A DNA stretch of 64,000 nt from Bizionia paragorgiae (GCF_900107625.1 NZ_FNQK01000009.1:1-64000); one strand, 5' to 3'; shown: positions 46,201 through 56,566, counted from the stretch's first letter. Made by a program: numbers and translations. Notes: generated by a model from the sequence alone, not told the origin.

Positions 46201-47553
46201 TTAAGCTACTGCCTTTCTATTTTTACCCGTTTTCATCAAGCCATCATAGTGTCTATTTAACAAGTATGAATTTACTTGTTGCATAGTGTCAATTGCAACT
46301 CCAACCAAAATTAATAATGATGTACCACCAAAAAATAAGGCCCATCCAGATTGTACGTTTAAGAACTTAACTATAAATGCTGGGAACACAGCTATTAGTG
46401 CTAAGAAAATAGAACCTGGTAAGGTAATTTGTGACATGATTTTATCTAGATACTCCGAAGTTTCAGATCCTGGGCGAATGCCTGGGATAAATCCTCCACT
46501 ACGTTTTAAATCATCAGCCATTTTATTCGTTGGTACTGTAATCGCCGTATAAAAATAAGTAAAAACTATAATTAAGAAAGCGAATAACACATTGTACCAC
46601 AGTCCGAAAATGTCTGAGAAATTAGCTTGCATCCATTGACCAGTAGAGGTACCTTCTAAGAAAGAAGAACTTCCAATAAGTCCAGGAACAAACATAATTG
46701 CCTGAGCGAAGATAATTGGCATCACTCCAGAAGCATTAAGCTTAAGAGGGATAAATTGTCTAGCACCACCAAATACATTTTTCTCATAACCACCAGTTGC
46801 AGAACGTCTTGCATACTGAACAGCTATTTTTCTAACAGCCATTACTAACATTACACATGCTAAAATAATTGCTAACCAAATTACAAATTCGAAAAGAATC
46901 ATCATTACGTTATTTCCAGTTTCTATTCTAGACACTGCATTTTGTAAAAATGACTTTGGCATTGTTGCGATAATACCCACCATAATTAATAATGAGATAC
47001 CGTTACCAATTCCTTTATCTGTAATTTTTTCTCCTAACCACATCGCGAAGATACACCCTGTAACTAAGATCACTATAGAAGAGAAATAGAATACCCCACC
47101 TTGACCTAATAAGAAAGCCGATTCAGGGATTCCAAACATGGTACTTAAACTTGCTAAATAACCAGGCGCTTGTACTAAACAAATTGCAATGGTTAACCAT
47201 CTAGTAATTTGAGTAATTTTTTTCTGACCACTCGCTCCTTCTTTTTGTAGTTTTTGTAAATACGGAATAGCAATTCCCATTAACTGAACTACAATGGAAG
47301 CAGATATATAAGGCATAATACCTAATGCAAATACAGAAGCATTAGCAAAAGCTCCTCCTGTAAAGGCATTTAGTAACCCCATTATACCATTCTCAGTACC
47401 TGTTTGCAAGTTTTCCAACTGTGCGGCATCGATTCCTGGTAAAACGATTTGGGCTCCAAAACGGTAAACTAATAATAGACCAAGTGTTACTATGATTCTA
47501 TTTCTTAGTTCTTCAATTTTCCAAACATTTTTTAAAGTCTCTATAAATTTCAT
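46201..47553 (-). CDS. secY: Preprotein translocase subunit SecY
   Basis: SecY forms the protein-conducting channel of the Sec system. The 450-residue protein has ten membrane helices; recognisable parts are [14 protein letters not shown] near the N-terminus, [19 protein letters not shown], and the cytoplasmic loop [39 protein letters not shown], with [17 protein letters not shown]. It lies after rplO (14 bp) in the spc operon and partners with SecDF encoded at 7967-10993. Confidence 0.98.
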   Translation of the reverse strand: MKFIETLKNVWKIEELRNRIIVTLGLLLVYRFGAQIVLPGIDAAQLENLQTGTENGIMGLLNAFTGGAFANASVFALGIMPYISASIVVQLMGIAIPYLQKLQKEGASGQKKITQITRWLTIAICLVQAPGYLASLSTMFGIPESAFLLGQGGVFYFSSIVILVTGCIFAMWLGEKITDKGIGNGISLLIMVGIIATMPKSFLQNAVSRIETGNNVMMILFEFVIWLAIILACVMLVMAVRKIAVQYARRSATGGYEKNVFGGARQFIPLKLNASGVMPIIFAQAIMFVPGLIGSSSFLEGTSTGQWMQANFSDIFGLWYNVLFAFLIIVFTYFYTAITVPTNKMADDLKRSGGFIPGIRPGSETSEYLDKIMSQITLPGSIFLALIAVFPAFIVKFLNVQSGWALFFGGTSLLILVGVAIDTMQQVNSYLLNRHYDGLMKTGKNRKAVA

Positions 47554-47567
47554 ACTCTAGATTGGTC

Positions 47568-48020
47568 TTATAAAGTTACAGCTTCTCCACCAGCAGCTTC
47601 TATTGCAGCCTTTGCTGAAGCAGTAAATTTATGAGCTGTTACATTAAGTTTTGCTTTTAATTCTCCACGTCCTAAAATTTTAACTAGTTCGTTTTTACCA
47701 ACTAATCCTAAATTCACAAGAGTTTCAAAGTCTAATGTAGTTTCGATTTTTTTCTCATCAACTAATTTCTGTAACGTATCCAAGTTAACACCTTGATAGT
47801 CTACTCTGTTGATATTTGTAAAGCCAAACTTAGGTACACGTCTTTGAAGTGGCATTTGCCCTCCTTCAAATCCTACTTTCTTAGAATAACCAGAACGAGA
47901 TTTAGCTCCTTTGTGACCACGTGTTGCCGTACCCCCTTTTCCAGAACCTTGTCCTCTACCTATTCTCTTACCTTGAGTTTTAACTGAACCTTCTGCAGGT
48001 TTTAAATTACTTAAATCCAT
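47568..48020 (-). CDS. rplO: 50S ribosomal protein L15
   Basis: L15 is an internal large-subunit protein. The 150-residue protein has the glycine-rich start [49 protein letters not shown] and the C-terminal [26 protein letters not shown]-like region. It lies between rpmD and secY. Confidence 0.98.
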   Translation of the reverse strand: MDLSNLKPAEGSVKTQGKRIGRGQGSGKGGTATRGHKGAKSRSGYSKKVGFEGGQMPLQRRVPKFGFTNINRVDYQGVNLDTLQKLVDEKKIETTLDFETLVNLGLVGKNELVKILGRGELKAKLNVTAHKFTASAKAAIEAAGGEAVTL

Positions 48021-48036
48021 TTTTCAGTATTGTTTT

Positions 48037-48216
48037 TTAAGCTTCCTCAACAGAAACTAAGTGATTTACTTTTCTTACCATTCCTAGTATACTAGAAGTG
48101 TTTTCGTGCTCTACAGTTTGCCCAATCTTTTTAAGACCTAAAGCTAATAAAGTTTGCTTTTGACTTTTAGTACGATTGATTGCGCTTTTAACTTTTGTTA
48201 CTTTTATTTTTGCCAT
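48037..48216 (-). CDS. rpmD: 50S ribosomal protein L30
   Basis: A 59-codon gene from ATG (48214-48216) to TAA (48037-48039), between rpsE and rplO. The product reads MAKIKVTKVKSAINRTKSQK, continuing with LLALGLKKIGQTVEHEN and GMVRKVNHLVSVEEA, which is complete bacterial L30. Spacings of 11 and 16 bp place it in the spc operon. Confidence 0.96.
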   Translation of the reverse strand: MAKIKVTKVKSAINRTKSQKQTLLALGLKKIGQTVEHENTSSILGMVRKVNHLVSVEEA

Positions 48217-48227
48217 TGCTTTAAATA

Positions 48228-48752
48228 TTAACCGTTAAAAACTTTTTCTAAAGAAATTCCTCGTTCACGAGCAATTGTATTCGCATCTCTTAACTGTAAT
48301 AAAGCATCAAATGTTGCTTTTACTACGTTATGTGGGTTTGATGAACCTTGAGATTTAGATAAACAATCATGTACACCTACTGCCTCAAGAACTGTTCTTA
48401 CAGCTCCACCAGCGATAACCCCTGTACCAGGTGCTGCAGGTATAATGTTTACTCTCGCTCCACCATACTTCCCTTTTTGTTCGTGTGGTAATGTTCTTTT
48501 CACTATTGGAATACGAACTAAGTTTTTCTTAGCGTCTTCGATACCTTTAGCAATTGCACTAGCTACATCTTTAGATTTCCCTAAACCGTGACCTACTACA
48601 CCTGCCTCGTCTCCTACAACAACAATTGCTGAGAATCCGAAGGCTCTACCTCCTTTAGTTACTTTTGTTACTCTTTGTACACCAATTAAATGATCTTTAA
48701 GATCTAATCCACTTGGTTTTACTAACTCTGCACTTTTGTATTTATGATACAT
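48228..48752 (-). CDS. rpsE: 30S ribosomal protein S5
   Basis: S5 contributes to decoding accuracy and mRNA unwinding. The 174-residue protein has the double-stranded RNA-binding-like domain [41 protein letters not shown] and the C-terminal [25 protein letters not shown]. It follows rplR by 6 bp. Confidence 0.98.
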   Translation of the reverse strand: MYHKYKSAELVKPSGLDLKDHLIGVQRVTKVTKGGRAFGFSAIVVVGDEAGVVGHGLGKSKDVASAIAKGIEDAKKNLVRIPIVKRTLPHEQKGKYGGARVNIIPAAPGTGVIAGGAVRTVLEAVGVHDCLSKSQGSSNPHNVVKATFDALLQLRDANTIARERGISLEKVFNG

Positions 48753-48758
48753 AATTTC

Positions 48759-49115
48759 TTAGAATTTAAGTCCTGCTTCTCTAGCTCCTTCAGCTAATGA
48801 TTTTACTCTACCGTGATATAAATAACCACCTCTATCAAAAGTGATTGTCTCTACACCTGCTTTTAAAGCTTTTTCAGCAACTGACTTACCTACTAATGCA
48901 GCTATTTCAGATTTGCTTCCTGTTGCAGTACTAATGTCTTTATCTCTTGAAGATGCTGCACTGATAGTTTTACCAGATACGTCATCGACTAATTGAGCAT
49001 AAATTTCTTTATTACTTCTAAAAACAGACAATCTTGGCTTTGATTCAGTACCAGAGACAATTTTGCGAATTCTGTTTTTAATTCTTATTCTTCTTTCGTT
49101 TTTTGTTAACGCCAT
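48759..49115 (-). CDS. rplR: 50S ribosomal protein L18
   Basis: L18 binds 5S rRNA. The 118-residue protein has [35 protein letters not shown], and ends [26 protein letters not shown], the family C-terminus. It lies 10 bp after rplF. Confidence 0.98.
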   Translation of the reverse strand: MALTKNERRIRIKNRIRKIVSGTESKPRLSVFRSNKEIYAQLVDDVSGKTISAASSRDKDISTATGSKSEIAALVGKSVAEKALKAGVETITFDRGGYLYHGRVKSLAEGAREAGLKF

Positions 49116-49125
49116 AACTTAATTA

Positions 49126-49668
49126 TTAAGCTGATTTACCTGCTTTTCTTCTTAACTCTTCACCTACAAATTTAATTCCTTTTCCTTTGTAAGGCTCTGG
49201 TGGTCTAAATCCACGGATTTTCGCCGCGATTTGTCCTACCAATTGCTTATCGTAAGAAGTTAATTTAATAATTGGGTTTTTACCTTTATCTGAAACTGTT
49301 TCAACTTGTACTTCCGGTGCTAAGCTCATAACGATGTTATGAGAAAAACCTAAAGCTAAATCTAGTTTTTGACCTTGGTGACTTGCTCTGTAACCAACAC
49401 CAACTAGTTCTAGTTGTTTAGTCCAACCTTTAGATACTCCTTCTATCATATTGTTAACTAAAGATCTGTATAAACCGTGTTTAGCTTTGTGATCTTTAGA
49501 CTCAGATGGACGTGTAACTATAACTTTTCCTTCTTCTACCTTAACCTCTACAGCATCGAAATTCTGAGTTAATTCTCCTAATTTCCCTTTTACTGTGATG
49601 ACGTTATCTTTTACTTCTACAGTAACTCCTTCTGGAATTACTACTGGATTATTTCCTATTCTTGACAT
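49126..49668 (-). CDS. rplF: 50S ribosomal protein L6
   Basis: L6 lies near the factor-binding site. The 180-residue protein has two L6 domains, starts SRIGNNPVVIPEGVTVEV and ends RGFRPPEPYKGKGIKFVGEELRRKAGKSA. It follows rpsH by 17 bp. Confidence 0.98.
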   Translation of the reverse strand: MSRIGNNPVVIPEGVTVEVKDNVITVKGKLGELTQNFDAVEVKVEEGKVIVTRPSESKDHKAKHGLYRSLVNNMIEGVSKGWTKQLELVGVGYRASHQGQKLDLALGFSHNIVMSLAPEVQVETVSDKGKNPIIKLTSYDKQLVGQIAAKIRGFRPPEPYKGKGIKFVGEELRRKAGKSA

Positions 49669-49685
49669 TTCTTCTCCTTTTTAGA

Positions 49686-50084
49686 TTAGTAAACGTAACA
49701 TAAAACTTCACCACCAACGTTTTCTCTTTGTGCTTGCTTACCAGTCATTACACCGTGAGATGTAGATACGATAGCAATACCAAGACCGTTAAGAATACGT
49801 GGTAATTCGCTTGAACTAGAATATTTACGTAAACCAGGTTTACTTATTCTCTGGATCTTTCTAATCACAGGTTCTTTTGTGTCTTTATTGTACTTAAGGG
49901 CTATTTTAATAGTTCCTTGTACTTTTGACTCTTCGAACTTGTAACTTAAAATATATCCTTGATCGAATAATATTTTAGTAATGTCCTTTTTTAAATTTGA
50001 TGCAGGGATTTCAACTACTCTGTGGTTAGCACGCACTGCGTTTCTAACTCTAGTAAGATAATCTGCAATTGGATCTGTATACAT
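49686..50084 (-). CDS. rpsH: 30S ribosomal protein S8
   Basis: S8 binds the central domain of 16S rRNA and in E. coli regulates the spc operon. The 132-residue protein starts MYTDPIADYLTRVRNAVRANHRVVEIPASNLKKDI and ends GIAIVSTSHGVMTGKQAQRENVGGEVLCYVY. The 64-bp gap to rpsN, longer than most here, can form a TTTAAGC/GCTTAAA hairpin. Confidence 0.98.
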   Translation of the reverse strand: MYTDPIADYLTRVRNAVRANHRVVEIPASNLKKDITKILFDQGYILSYKFEESKVQGTIKIALKYNKDTKEPVIRKIQRISKPGLRKYSSSSELPRILNGLGIAIVSTSHGVMTGKQAQRENVGGEVLCYVY

Positions 50085-50108
50085 ATGTATTGATTTGCGG
50101 ACTTGGTT

Positions 50109-50128
50109 TTTAAGCGTCGTTGCTTAAA
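50109..50128 (-). promoter_or_regulatory. Hairpin in the rpsN-rpsH spacer
   Basis: TTTAAGC (50109-50115) pairs with GCTTAAA (50122-50128) around a six-base loop; on the transcript it lies about 25 nt before the rpsH start codon. No U run follows, so it is not a terminator. Confidence 0.4.
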
Positions 50129-50148
50129 CCTTAGCCCAATTTATAATT

Positions 50149-50418
50149 TTACCAGCTTGCTTTTCTAACTCCTGGTATTAAACCTTGGTTCGCCATTTCT
50201 CTAAACATAACACGAGAGATACCAAAGGTACGCATGTATCCTTTTGGTCTTCCCGTTAACTTACATCTATTGTGTTGACGTACCGGAGAGGCATTTTTTG
50301 GCAACTTTTGTAATGCTTCGTAATCGCCAGCTGCTTTTAAAGCTTTACGTTTCTCTGCATACTTAGCTACTGTTTTAGCTCTTTTCACCTCGCGGGCTTT
50401 CATTGATTCTTTAGCCAT
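50149..50418 (-). CDS. rpsN: 30S ribosomal protein S14 (zinc-free form)
   Basis: S14 is in the 30S head. At 89 residues with only one Cys ([42 protein letters not shown]), it is the longer zinc-free (C-minus) form. It starts 4 bp after rplE. Confidence 0.97.
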   Translation of the reverse strand: MAKESMKAREVKRAKTVAKYAEKRKALKAAGDYEALQKLPKNASPVRQHNRCKLTGRPKGYMRTFGISRVMFREMANQGLIPGVRKASW

Positions 50419-50421
50419 AAC

Positions 50422-50973
50422 TTAGTTTTTTTGAAAAGGTAATCCTAATTCAGTTAATAATGATTTAGCTTCTTTGTCTGTATCGGCTGTTGTTACAAAT
50501 GTAATATCCATTCCTGAGATTTTATTAACTTTGTCAATATTTATCTCTGGAAAAATAATTTGCTCAGTAACTCCTAAATTGTAGTTACCTCTTCCGTCAA
50601 ATCCAGTCGCTTTAATTCCATTAAAATCTCTTACACGTGGTAAGGCTGAAGTGATTAAACGGTCTAAAAAGTCGTACATTTTTTCACCACGTAAAGTTAC
50701 TTTAGCGCCAATTGGCATTCCTTTACGTAATTTAAATGTTGCAACATCCTTTTTAGATAACGTTGCTATAGCTCTTTGTCCTGTTATAGTTGTTAATTCC
50801 TCAACTGCGTGATCAACTAATTTTTTATCTGCTACTGCAGCACCAACTCCTTTAGATAATACTATCTTAGTAAGTTTTGGTACTTGCATCACATTACTAT
50901 AACCAAATTCTTCTGTAAGAGCTGCAATTACTTTGCTTTTATACTCTTCTTTGAGTCTAGGTGTATATGCCAT
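50422..50973 (-). CDS. rplE: 50S ribosomal protein L5
   Basis: L5 binds 5S rRNA and the P-site tRNA. The 183-residue protein has [26 protein letters not shown], and [27 protein letters not shown], and [29 protein letters not shown]. It follows rplX by 2 bp. Confidence 0.98.
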   Translation of the reverse strand: MAYTPRLKEEYKSKVIAALTEEFGYSNVMQVPKLTKIVLSKGVGAAVADKKLVDHAVEELTTITGQRAIATLSKKDVATFKLRKGMPIGAKVTLRGEKMYDFLDRLITSALPRVRDFNGIKATGFDGRGNYNLGVTEQIIFPEINIDKVNKISGMDITFVTTADTDKEAKSLLTELGLPFQKN

Positions 50974-50975
50974 AA

Positions 50976-51287
50976 CTATATTACTTCATTAGATTTTTTA
51001 GAAAATCTTACTTTCTTGTCTCCTTCTACTCTAAAACCTACACGTGTAGCTTCTCCTTTCGAAGTAAGCAAAGATAGGTTAGAGATTTGAATTGGAGCTT
51101 CTTTTTCAACGATTCCTCCTTGCGGATTTTGTGCGCTAGGTTTGGTATGTTTTTTTACCATATTAACACCTTCAACGATCGCTTTGTTCTTATCTGTTAA
51201 TACCTTTTGTACTACACCTTCAGATCCTTTGTGATCTCCAGCTATTACTTTTACAGTATCCCCTGATTTTATTTTAAGCTTTGTCAT
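50976..51287 (-). CDS. rplX: 50S ribosomal protein L24
   Basis: L24 is an assembly initiator of the large subunit. The 103-residue protein starts [30 protein letters not shown] (KOW motif). I start at the ATG at 51287; a TTG 12 bp upstream is in frame but adds non-conserved residues and nearly touches the rplN stop. It ends FSKKSNEVI. Confidence 0.96.
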   Translation of the reverse strand: MTKLKIKSGDTVKVIAGDHKGSEGVVQKVLTDKNKAIVEGVNMVKKHTKPSAQNPQGGIVEKEAPIQISNLSLLTSKGEATRVGFRVEGDKKVRFSKKSNEVI

Positions 51288-51299
51288 CTTTTTTATCAA

Positions 51300-51668
51300 T
51301 TAAAGCACTTCTGGTGCTAATGATACAATTTTCATGAATTGTTTATCACGAAGTTCTCTAGCAACCGGTCCGAAAACACGTGTTCCTCTCATTTCCCCTG
51401 TTGGGTTTAAAAGTACACAAGCGTTATCATCGAATCTAATATAAGATCCATCTGGACGTCTTACTTCTTTCTTAGTACGAACAACTACTGCTGTTGAAAC
51501 TGCTCCTTTTTTAATGTTTCCATTAGGAGTAGATTCTTTAACTGTAACAACAATTTTGTCTCCTACAGAAGCATATCTTCTTTTAGTACCACCTAGAACA
51601 CGTATTGTTAATACTTCTTTTGCTCCAGTGTTATCTGCTACTTTTAGTCTTGATTCTTGTTGTACCAT
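51300..51668 (-). CDS. rplN: 50S ribosomal protein L14
   Basis: L14 contacts the small subunit. The 122-residue protein is highly conserved: [92 protein letters not shown]. It lies 2 bp after rpsQ. Confidence 0.98.
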   Translation of the reverse strand: MVQQESRLKVADNTGAKEVLTIRVLGGTKRRYASVGDKIVVTVKESTPNGNIKKGAVSTAVVVRTKKEVRRPDGSYIRFDDNACVLLNPTGEMRGTRVFGPVARELRDKQFMKIVSLAPEVL

Positions 51669-51670
51669 AA

Positions 51671-51931
51671 TTACTTCGCTCTTTCAATTATTTCAACTAA
51701 TCTCCAACATTTAGATTTACTTAAAGGTCGTGTTTCCATGATCTTTACCGTATCTCCAATATTACAGTCGTTTGTTTCATCGTGTGCAACATATTTCTTT
51801 GTTTTTAACACGAATTTACCGTACATAGGGTGTTTTACTTTTTTCACTTCAGCAACTACAATAGATTTTTGCATCTTGTTACTAGTAACTACTCCTATAC
51901 GTTCTTTTCTTAAGTTTCTTTTTTCCATCAT
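51671..51931 (-). CDS. rpsQ: 30S ribosomal protein S17
   Basis: S17 is a primary 16S rRNA binding protein. The 86-residue OB-fold protein reads [50 protein letters not shown] and ends [11 protein letters not shown]. Two ATG codons in a row (51931 and 51928) are both possible starts. Confidence 0.97.
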   Translation of the reverse strand: MMEKRNLRKERIGVVTSNKMQKSIVVAEVKKVKHPMYGKFVLKTKKYVAHDETNDCNIGDTVKIMETRPLSKSKCWRLVEIIERAK

Positions 51932-51940
51932 TAAGCAGAA

Positions 51941-52132
51941 TTATTGTAATTCTCTTTTAGTTATTTCTGTTGCCAATCTCGCTACATCACGTCTTACAGA
52001 GCGTAATTGAATTGGGTTCTCTAAAGGAGATATTGCATGTGCCATTTTTAGGTCTGAATAACTCTTCTTTGTTTCACTAAGTTTCTCTTGTAACTCAGCT
52101 ACAGATAATTCTTTAATTTCTGATTGTTTCAT
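51941..52132 (-). CDS. rpmC: 50S ribosomal protein L29
   Basis: L29 lies at the exit tunnel near trigger factor and SRP sites. The 63-residue helical protein starts MKQSEIKELSVAELQEKLSETKKSYSDLKMAHAISPLENPIQLRSVRRDVARLATEI. It lies 9 bp before rpsQ and 13 bp after rplP. Confidence 0.97.
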   Translation of the reverse strand: MKQSEIKELSVAELQEKLSETKKSYSDLKMAHAISPLENPIQLRSVRRDVARLATEITKRELQ

Positions 52133-52145
52133 AATATCAAATAAA

Positions 52146-52565
52146 TTATGCTTCGTAATCTCTAGCGATTAAAAACTTTGTTTTTACAGGTAATTTTTGA
52201 GCCGCTAAACGTAAAGCTTCTTTAGCTACGTCTAATGGTACTCCTCCTACTTCAAAAAGTATTCTACCTGGCTTAACTACTGCTGCCCAATATTCTACTG
52301 CTCCTTTACCTTTACCCATACGTACTTCTAGAGGTTTCTTTGTAATAGGCTTGTCTGGAAATATTTTAATCCAAAGTTGCCCCTCTCTTTTCATATGACG
52401 AGTAGCTGCAATACGAGCTGCTTCTATTTGACGCGACGTTAAAAAACTCGAGTCTAGTGATTTTATTCCAAAGGTTCCGTTTGAAAGTTGGTGTCCTCTA
52501 CCAGAGTTCCCCTTCATACGGCCTTTTTGCATTTTACGAAATTTTGTTCTTTTAGGCTGTAACAT
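52146..52565 (-). CDS. rplP: 50S ribosomal protein L16
   Basis: L16 shapes the tRNA-binding site of the large subunit. The 139-residue protein has [24 protein letters not shown] and the motif [28 protein letters not shown]. It follows rpsC by 20 bp. Confidence 0.98.
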   Translation of the reverse strand: MLQPKRTKFRKMQKGRMKGNSGRGHQLSNGTFGIKSLDSSFLTSRQIEAARIAATRHMKREGQLWIKIFPDKPITKKPLEVRMGKGKGAVEYWAAVVKPGRILFEVGGVPLDVAKEALRLAAQKLPVKTKFLIARDYEA

Positions 52566-52585
52566 TTTCTCTTTTCTTTAAAAAA

Positions 52586-53308
52586 TTACTTTCTACGACG
52601 AGATTGGTTTTTATTATTTCCACCTGTTCGTCCACCTTTTCCTTGCTTCTTAGATAATCCAACAAGAGGAGAAAGCTCTCTTTTACCATATACTTCACCT
52701 TTCATGATCCACACCTTAACACCTAATCTACCATAAGTAGTATGTGCCTCAACAAGTGCATAATCAATATCGGCTCTAAAAGTTGATAAAGGAATACGTC
52801 CTTCTTTGTAGTGCTCAGAACGTGCCATTTCAGCACCATTTAAACGACCACTAATCTGGATTTTAATTCCTTCAGCGTTCATACGCATTGTTGCCGCGAT
52901 AGCCATTTTTATTGCTCGTCTGTAAGAGATTCTGTTCTCAATTTGACGTGCAACACTAGTAGCTACTAAGAATGCGTCAAGCTCAGGTCTTTTGATTTCA
53001 AAAATATTAATCTGAACTTCTTTACCAGTAATTTTCTTAAGCTCTTCCTTTAACTTGTCTACCTCTTGACCGCCTTTACCAATAATGATACCTGGACGAG
53101 CCGTAGTGATAGTAACGGTTACAAGTTTAAGTGTTCTCTCGATAATTACTCTACTTACACTAGCTTTAGATAAACGCGCGTGAACGTATTTTCTGATCTT
53201 ATCGTCTTCGGCAAGTTTATCACCATAATCGTTTCCTCCATACCAGTTAGATTCCCATCCTCTGATAATCCCTAAGCGATTTCCGATTGGATTTGTCTTT
53301 TGTCCCAT
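52586..53308 (-). CDS. rpsC: 30S ribosomal protein S3
   Basis: S3 forms part of the mRNA entry site. The 240-residue protein has an N-terminal KH domain ([30 protein letters not shown]) and the C-terminal S3 domain ([40 protein letters not shown]). A basic tail ends in [10 protein letters not shown]. It lies 7 bp after rplV. Confidence 0.98.
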   Translation of the reverse strand: MGQKTNPIGNRLGIIRGWESNWYGGNDYGDKLAEDDKIRKYVHARLSKASVSRVIIERTLKLVTVTITTARPGIIIGKGGQEVDKLKEELKKITGKEVQINIFEIKRPELDAFLVATSVARQIENRISYRRAIKMAIAATMRMNAEGIKIQISGRLNGAEMARSEHYKEGRIPLSTFRADIDYALVEAHTTYGRLGVKVWIMKGEVYGKRELSPLVGLSKKQGKGGRTGGNNKNQSRRRK

Positions 53309-53315
53309 ATCTATC

Positions 53316-53723
53316 TTAGCTTTGTGTATTATTGTTAGCTCCTACCACGATAGTCACGTGGTTTGAACGTTTTCTTATTCTGTGTGCACGACCTTGTGGT
53401 GCTGGACGTAATCTTTTTAACATAGATCCGCCATCTACTCTGATCTCTTTAACAAAAAGTTCTGCTTCTTCGATGCTTGCGTCTTCGTTTTTAGCTTGCC
53501 AGTTAGCGATAGCTGATACTAACAAGGTCTCTAAACGATTTGAAGCTTCTTTAGAACTAAACTTTAAAATGTTAAGTGCTTTTTCTACGCGTTCACCTCT
53601 TACTAAATCGGCTACTAAACGCATTTTTCTCGGTGATGTAGGACAGTTATTAAGCTTTGCAAAAGCGATGTGCTTTTTACTTTCCTTAATAGCGTCTGCC
53701 ATTTGTTTTTTACGACTTCCCAT
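53316..53723 (-). CDS. rplV: 50S ribosomal protein L22
   Basis: L22 lines the peptide exit tunnel. The 135-residue protein has [34 protein letters not shown] and the tunnel loop region [30 protein letters not shown]. It lies 6 bp after rpsS. Confidence 0.98.
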   Translation of the reverse strand: MGSRKKQMADAIKESKKHIAFAKLNNCPTSPRKMRLVADLVRGERVEKALNILKFSSKEASNRLETLLVSAIANWQAKNEDASIEEAELFVKEIRVDGGSMLKRLRPAPQGRAHRIRKRSNHVTIVVGANNNTQS

Positions 53724-53729
53724 AGCTTA

Positions 53730-54008
53730 CTACTTTTTACCTTTATTTTTAGCACCAGCGTGACCTCTAAAAGATCTTGTTGGTGAAAATTCTCCTAACT
53801 TGTGACCTACCATGTTCTCTGTTACGTAAACAGGTACGAACTGGCGACCGTTATGCACTGCGATTGTTTGTCCAACAAAATCCGGTGTAATCATACTAGC
53901 TCTAGACCAGGTTTTGATTACCGTTTTTTTGTTAGTTTCTACGTTAGCAGCAACTTTTTTCTCTAGTTTATAATGAACGTAAGGTCCTTTTTTTAGTGAT
54001 CTTGACAT
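53730..54008 (-). CDS. rpsS: 30S ribosomal protein S19
   Basis: S19 lies at the top of the 30S head. The 92-residue protein starts [19 protein letters not shown], with [50 protein letters not shown]. It lies 3 bp after rplB. Confidence 0.98.
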   Translation of the reverse strand: MSRSLKKGPYVHYKLEKKVAANVETNKKTVIKTWSRASMITPDFVGQTIAVHNGRQFVPVYVTENMVGHKLGEFSPTRSFRGHAGAKNKGKK

Positions 54009-54011
54009 ATC

Positions 54012-54836
54012 TTATTTCTTTCTACGTTCTACAATATATTTATTACTCGCTTTTGTTTTAGAACGGGTTCTATAACCTTTAGCAGGTACTCCATTTCTAG
54101 AACGTGGATGTCCACCAGAAGACTTACCTTCACCACCACCCATTGGGTGATCGACAGGGTTCATCACTACTGGTCTAGTACGAGGTCTTCTACCTAACCA
54201 TCTGCTTCTACCAGCTTTTCCAGAAACTAATAATTGATGATCTGAGTTAGATACCGCTCCTACTGTAGCCATACATGTAACCAAGATTAATCTTGTTTCT
54301 CCAGATGGTAATTTAATAGAGGCAAACTTTCCTTCTCTCGCCATTAACTGTGCGAATGATCCAGCACTACGAGCCATAACAGCTCCTTGACCTGGACGTA
54401 ATTCTACACAAGATATAATAGTTCCTAATGGAATATTAGCTAGAGGCATAGCGTTTCCAATTTCTGGAGCAACACCTTCGCCTGAAACCACGGTTTGTCC
54501 AACTTGTAAACCATTTTGAGCAATGATATAAGCTTTCTCACCATCTTGGTAATTTAACAACGCAATAAACGCTGTTCTGTTTGGATCGTACTGAATAGAT
54601 TTCACTTCCGCAGGAATTCCTGTTTTGTTTCTTTTGAAATCGATAATACGATACCTCTTCTTATGACCACCACCGATGTAGCGCATAGTCATACGACCTT
54701 GACTGTTTCTACCACCTGAACGTTTTTTCGGAGCTAATAAACTCTTCTCCGGCTTATCAGTAGTAACGGCGTCAAATCCATTTACTACTCTAAATCGCTG
54801 TCCTGGTGTGATTGGTTTTAATTTTCTTACTGACAT
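54012..54836 (-). CDS. rplB: 50S ribosomal protein L2
   Basis: L2 is required for subunit joining and peptidyl transfer. The 274-residue protein has [27 protein letters not shown] and the signature [24 protein letters not shown] with its conserved His. It lies 10 bp after rplW. Confidence 0.98.
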   Translation of the reverse strand: MSVRKLKPITPGQRFRVVNGFDAVTTDKPEKSLLAPKKRSGGRNSQGRMTMRYIGGGHKKRYRIIDFKRNKTGIPAEVKSIQYDPNRTAFIALLNYQDGEKAYIIAQNGLQVGQTVVSGEGVAPEIGNAMPLANIPLGTIISCVELRPGQGAVMARSAGSFAQLMAREGKFASIKLPSGETRLILVTCMATVGAVSNSDHQLLVSGKAGRSRWLGRRPRTRPVVMNPVDHPMGGGEGKSSGGHPRSRNGVPAKGYRTRSKTKASNKYIVERRKK

Positions 54837-54846
54837 TTGTCTTTAA

Positions 54847-55137
54847 TTACATGTTAGTGTATAAATCAATTATCTCACCTTCCGCCAGTTGTACAATTGC
54901 TTTTTTAAGAGCATTTGTTTTACCATGTTGAATACCAGTTTTTGTAAACTTAGTTTTTCTATCTGGACGGACATTTATAGTACGAACTTTTTCAACAGAA
55001 ACGCCATAAGCAGCTTCCACTGCTTTTTTAATTTCTACCTTGTTCGCCTTGGTATTCACGAAAAAACTGAAGCAGTTGTTTAACTCACTGTTTGCAGTTG
55101 CTTTTTCTGTGATTATAGGTTTAATTAAGATACTCAT
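54847..55137 (-). CDS. rplW: 50S ribosomal protein L23
   Basis: L23 is the docking site for trigger factor and SRP at the exit tunnel. The 96-residue protein has LIKPIITEKATANSELNNCFSFFVNTKANKVEIKKAVEAAYGVSVEKVRTINV. It lies 7 bp after rplD. Confidence 0.97.
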   Translation of the reverse strand: MSILIKPIITEKATANSELNNCFSFFVNTKANKVEIKKAVEAAYGVSVEKVRTINVRPDRKTKFTKTGIQHGKTNALKKAIVQLAEGEIIDLYTNM

Positions 55138-55144
55138 TGTTTCT

Positions 55145-55774
55145 CTATTTACTTAAATTCGTTTCAATTCCTTCTAAAGCACCTTCTAAAAGTATTACTT
55201 GATTTGCATTTAAAATCTTGTAAGTACTTAATTCTGAGCTAGTTATAACTTCAGATCCTTTTAAATTACGTGAAGACAAATATACGTTATTATTTGAATC
55301 ACCCAACACAAAGAGGGCTTTTTTATTCTGTAAGTCTAAAGCTTTTAATATGTTAGTGAAGTTTTTTGTCTTTGGCGTATCGAATTTAAAATCTTCTAAT
55401 ACAACAATTGACTTCTCATTAGCTTTCATACTTAACGCTGATCTACGTGCTAAACGCTTCAGGTTTTTATTAAGTTTCATAGAGTAGTTTCTAGGTCTTG
55501 GTCCGAACATACGTCCACCACCTCTAAACACACCAGACTTAATACTACCTGCTCTAGCAGTACCTGTTCCTTTTTGCTTCTTAATCTTACGTGTACTTCC
55601 AGAAATCTCAGCTCTTTCTTTCGACTTGTGAGTTCCTTGTCTTTGGTTTGCTAAGTATTGTTTAACATCCAAATATACAGCGTGATTATTAGGCTCTATA
55701 GCAAAAACATCGCTAGAAAGGTTTGCCTTTCTACCTGTTTCTTTTCCGTTTATATCTAAAACTGCTATTTCCAT
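55145..55774 (-). CDS. rplD: 50S ribosomal protein L4
   Basis: L4 lines the exit tunnel and, in E. coli, represses the S10 operon by attenuation and translation. The 209-residue protein has QGTHKSKERAEISGSTRKIKKQKGTGTARAGSIKSGVFRGGGRMFGPRPRNYSMKLNKN, the tunnel extension, and an Rossmann-like C-terminal half. Its start overlaps the stop of rplC. It is a plausible effector for the leader in front of rplC. Confidence 0.98.
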   Translation of the reverse strand: MEIAVLDINGKETGRKANLSSDVFAIEPNNHAVYLDVKQYLANQRQGTHKSKERAEISGSTRKIKKQKGTGTARAGSIKSGVFRGGGRMFGPRPRNYSMKLNKNLKRLARRSALSMKANEKSIVVLEDFKFDTPKTKNFTNILKALDLQNKKALFVLGDSNNNVYLSSRNLKGSEVITSSELSTYKILNANQVILLEGALEGIETNLSK

Positions 55775-56391
55775 TACTTTCTAATGATTACATAAGAATT
55801 TTTGTGTCCAGGTACACACCCTTTAACAACTAGTAGGTTCTTTTCAGCCACCACTTTTAAAACTCTTAAATTTTGAATTTTTACTGAGTCTCCACCCATT
55901 CTTCCTGCCATACGCATTCCTTTGAATACACGTGCTGGATAAGATGCAGCTCCAATTGATCCAGGTGCTCTTAAACGGTTATGTTGACCGTGAGTAGCTT
56001 GACCTACACCACCGAAACCATGACGCTTTACAACCCCTTGAAATCCTTTACCTTTTGATGTTCCTGAAACATCAACAAATTCACCTTCTGTGAAATGCTC
56101 TACAGTGATTGCATCACCTAAATTGTACTCCTTATCAAAACCTTGAAATTCTACGATTTTGCGTTTTACAGAAGTTCCTGCTTTCTTAGCGTGACCTAGG
56201 TCTGCTTTTGTAGCACTTTTTTCTGTCGCGTCATCGAAACCAAGTTGAATAGCTTCATAACCATCAACTTCTTCAGTTCTGACTTGGGTAACGATACATG
56301 GTCCAGCTTCGATTACTGTACATGGAATGTTCTTTCCATTTTCGTCGAAGATGCTGGTCATACCGATTTTTTTTCCAATTAACCCAGACAT
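55774..56391 (-). CDS. rplC: 50S ribosomal protein L3
   Basis: L3 is among the first large-subunit assembly proteins. The 205-residue protein starts [31 protein letters not shown] and has the loop [47 protein letters not shown]. Unlike the other genes of the cluster it is preceded by a long (230-bp) interval with promoter and hairpin elements, so it probably heads its own transcript. Confidence 0.98.
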   Translation of the reverse strand: MSGLIGKKIGMTSIFDENGKNIPCTVIEAGPCIVTQVRTEEVDGYEAIQLGFDDATEKSATKADLGHAKKAGTSVKRKIVEFQGFDKEYNLGDAITVEHFTEGEFVDVSGTSKGKGFQGVVKRHGFGGVGQATHGQHNRLRAPGSIGAASYPARVFKGMRMAGRMGGDSVKIQNLRVLKVVAEKNLLVVKGCVPGHKNSYVIIRK

Positions 56392-56412
56392 AATTATTGT
56401 TTATTATATTAT

Positions 56413-56467
56413 GGACAACTCGCGATTTGTCCTGCTTATTTATTTGTAGACAAGTCGCGACTTGTCT
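56413..56467. repeat. Two tandem palindromes with a TCGCGA core upstream of rplC
   Basis: 56448-56467 is a perfect 20-bp palindrome AGACAAGTCGCGACTTGTCT. 56413-56432 is GGACAACTCGCGATTTGTCC, with one mismatch pair. Both share ACAA-N-TCGCGA-N-TTGT in overall form and are 15 bp apart, 22 bp before the rplC ATG. They could be operators, RNA hairpins, or a dispersed palindromic repeat. Confidence 0.7.
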
Positions 56468-56475
56468 TTAAAAAC

Positions 56476-56505
56476 TCAAGGCCGAAAATACGTTTTCAGC
56501 CTTGA
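56476..56505 (-). terminator. Attenuator-like hairpin upstream of rplC
   Basis: On the minus strand CAAGGCTGAAAA pairs with TTTTCGGCCTTG (13-bp stem including flanking pair, one wobble, 4-base loop CGTA), followed by G and five T. It is terminator-like in form, in the middle of the ribosomal cluster, 85 nt before the rplC start. Confidence 0.65.
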
Positions 56506-56558
56506 ATTGTATTTTTACCGTTTTTCCTTAACCAGTCGTTAAGGACATGTAATTTCTG

Positions 56559-56566
56559 CAAAAGTA
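56559..56566 (-). promoter_or_regulatory. Promoter -7 element in the rpsJ-rplC interval
   Basis: TACTTTTG on the minus strand fits TAnnTTTG. It would start a leader of about 160 nt for rplC. No ideal -33 TTG is seen. Confidence 0.5.
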
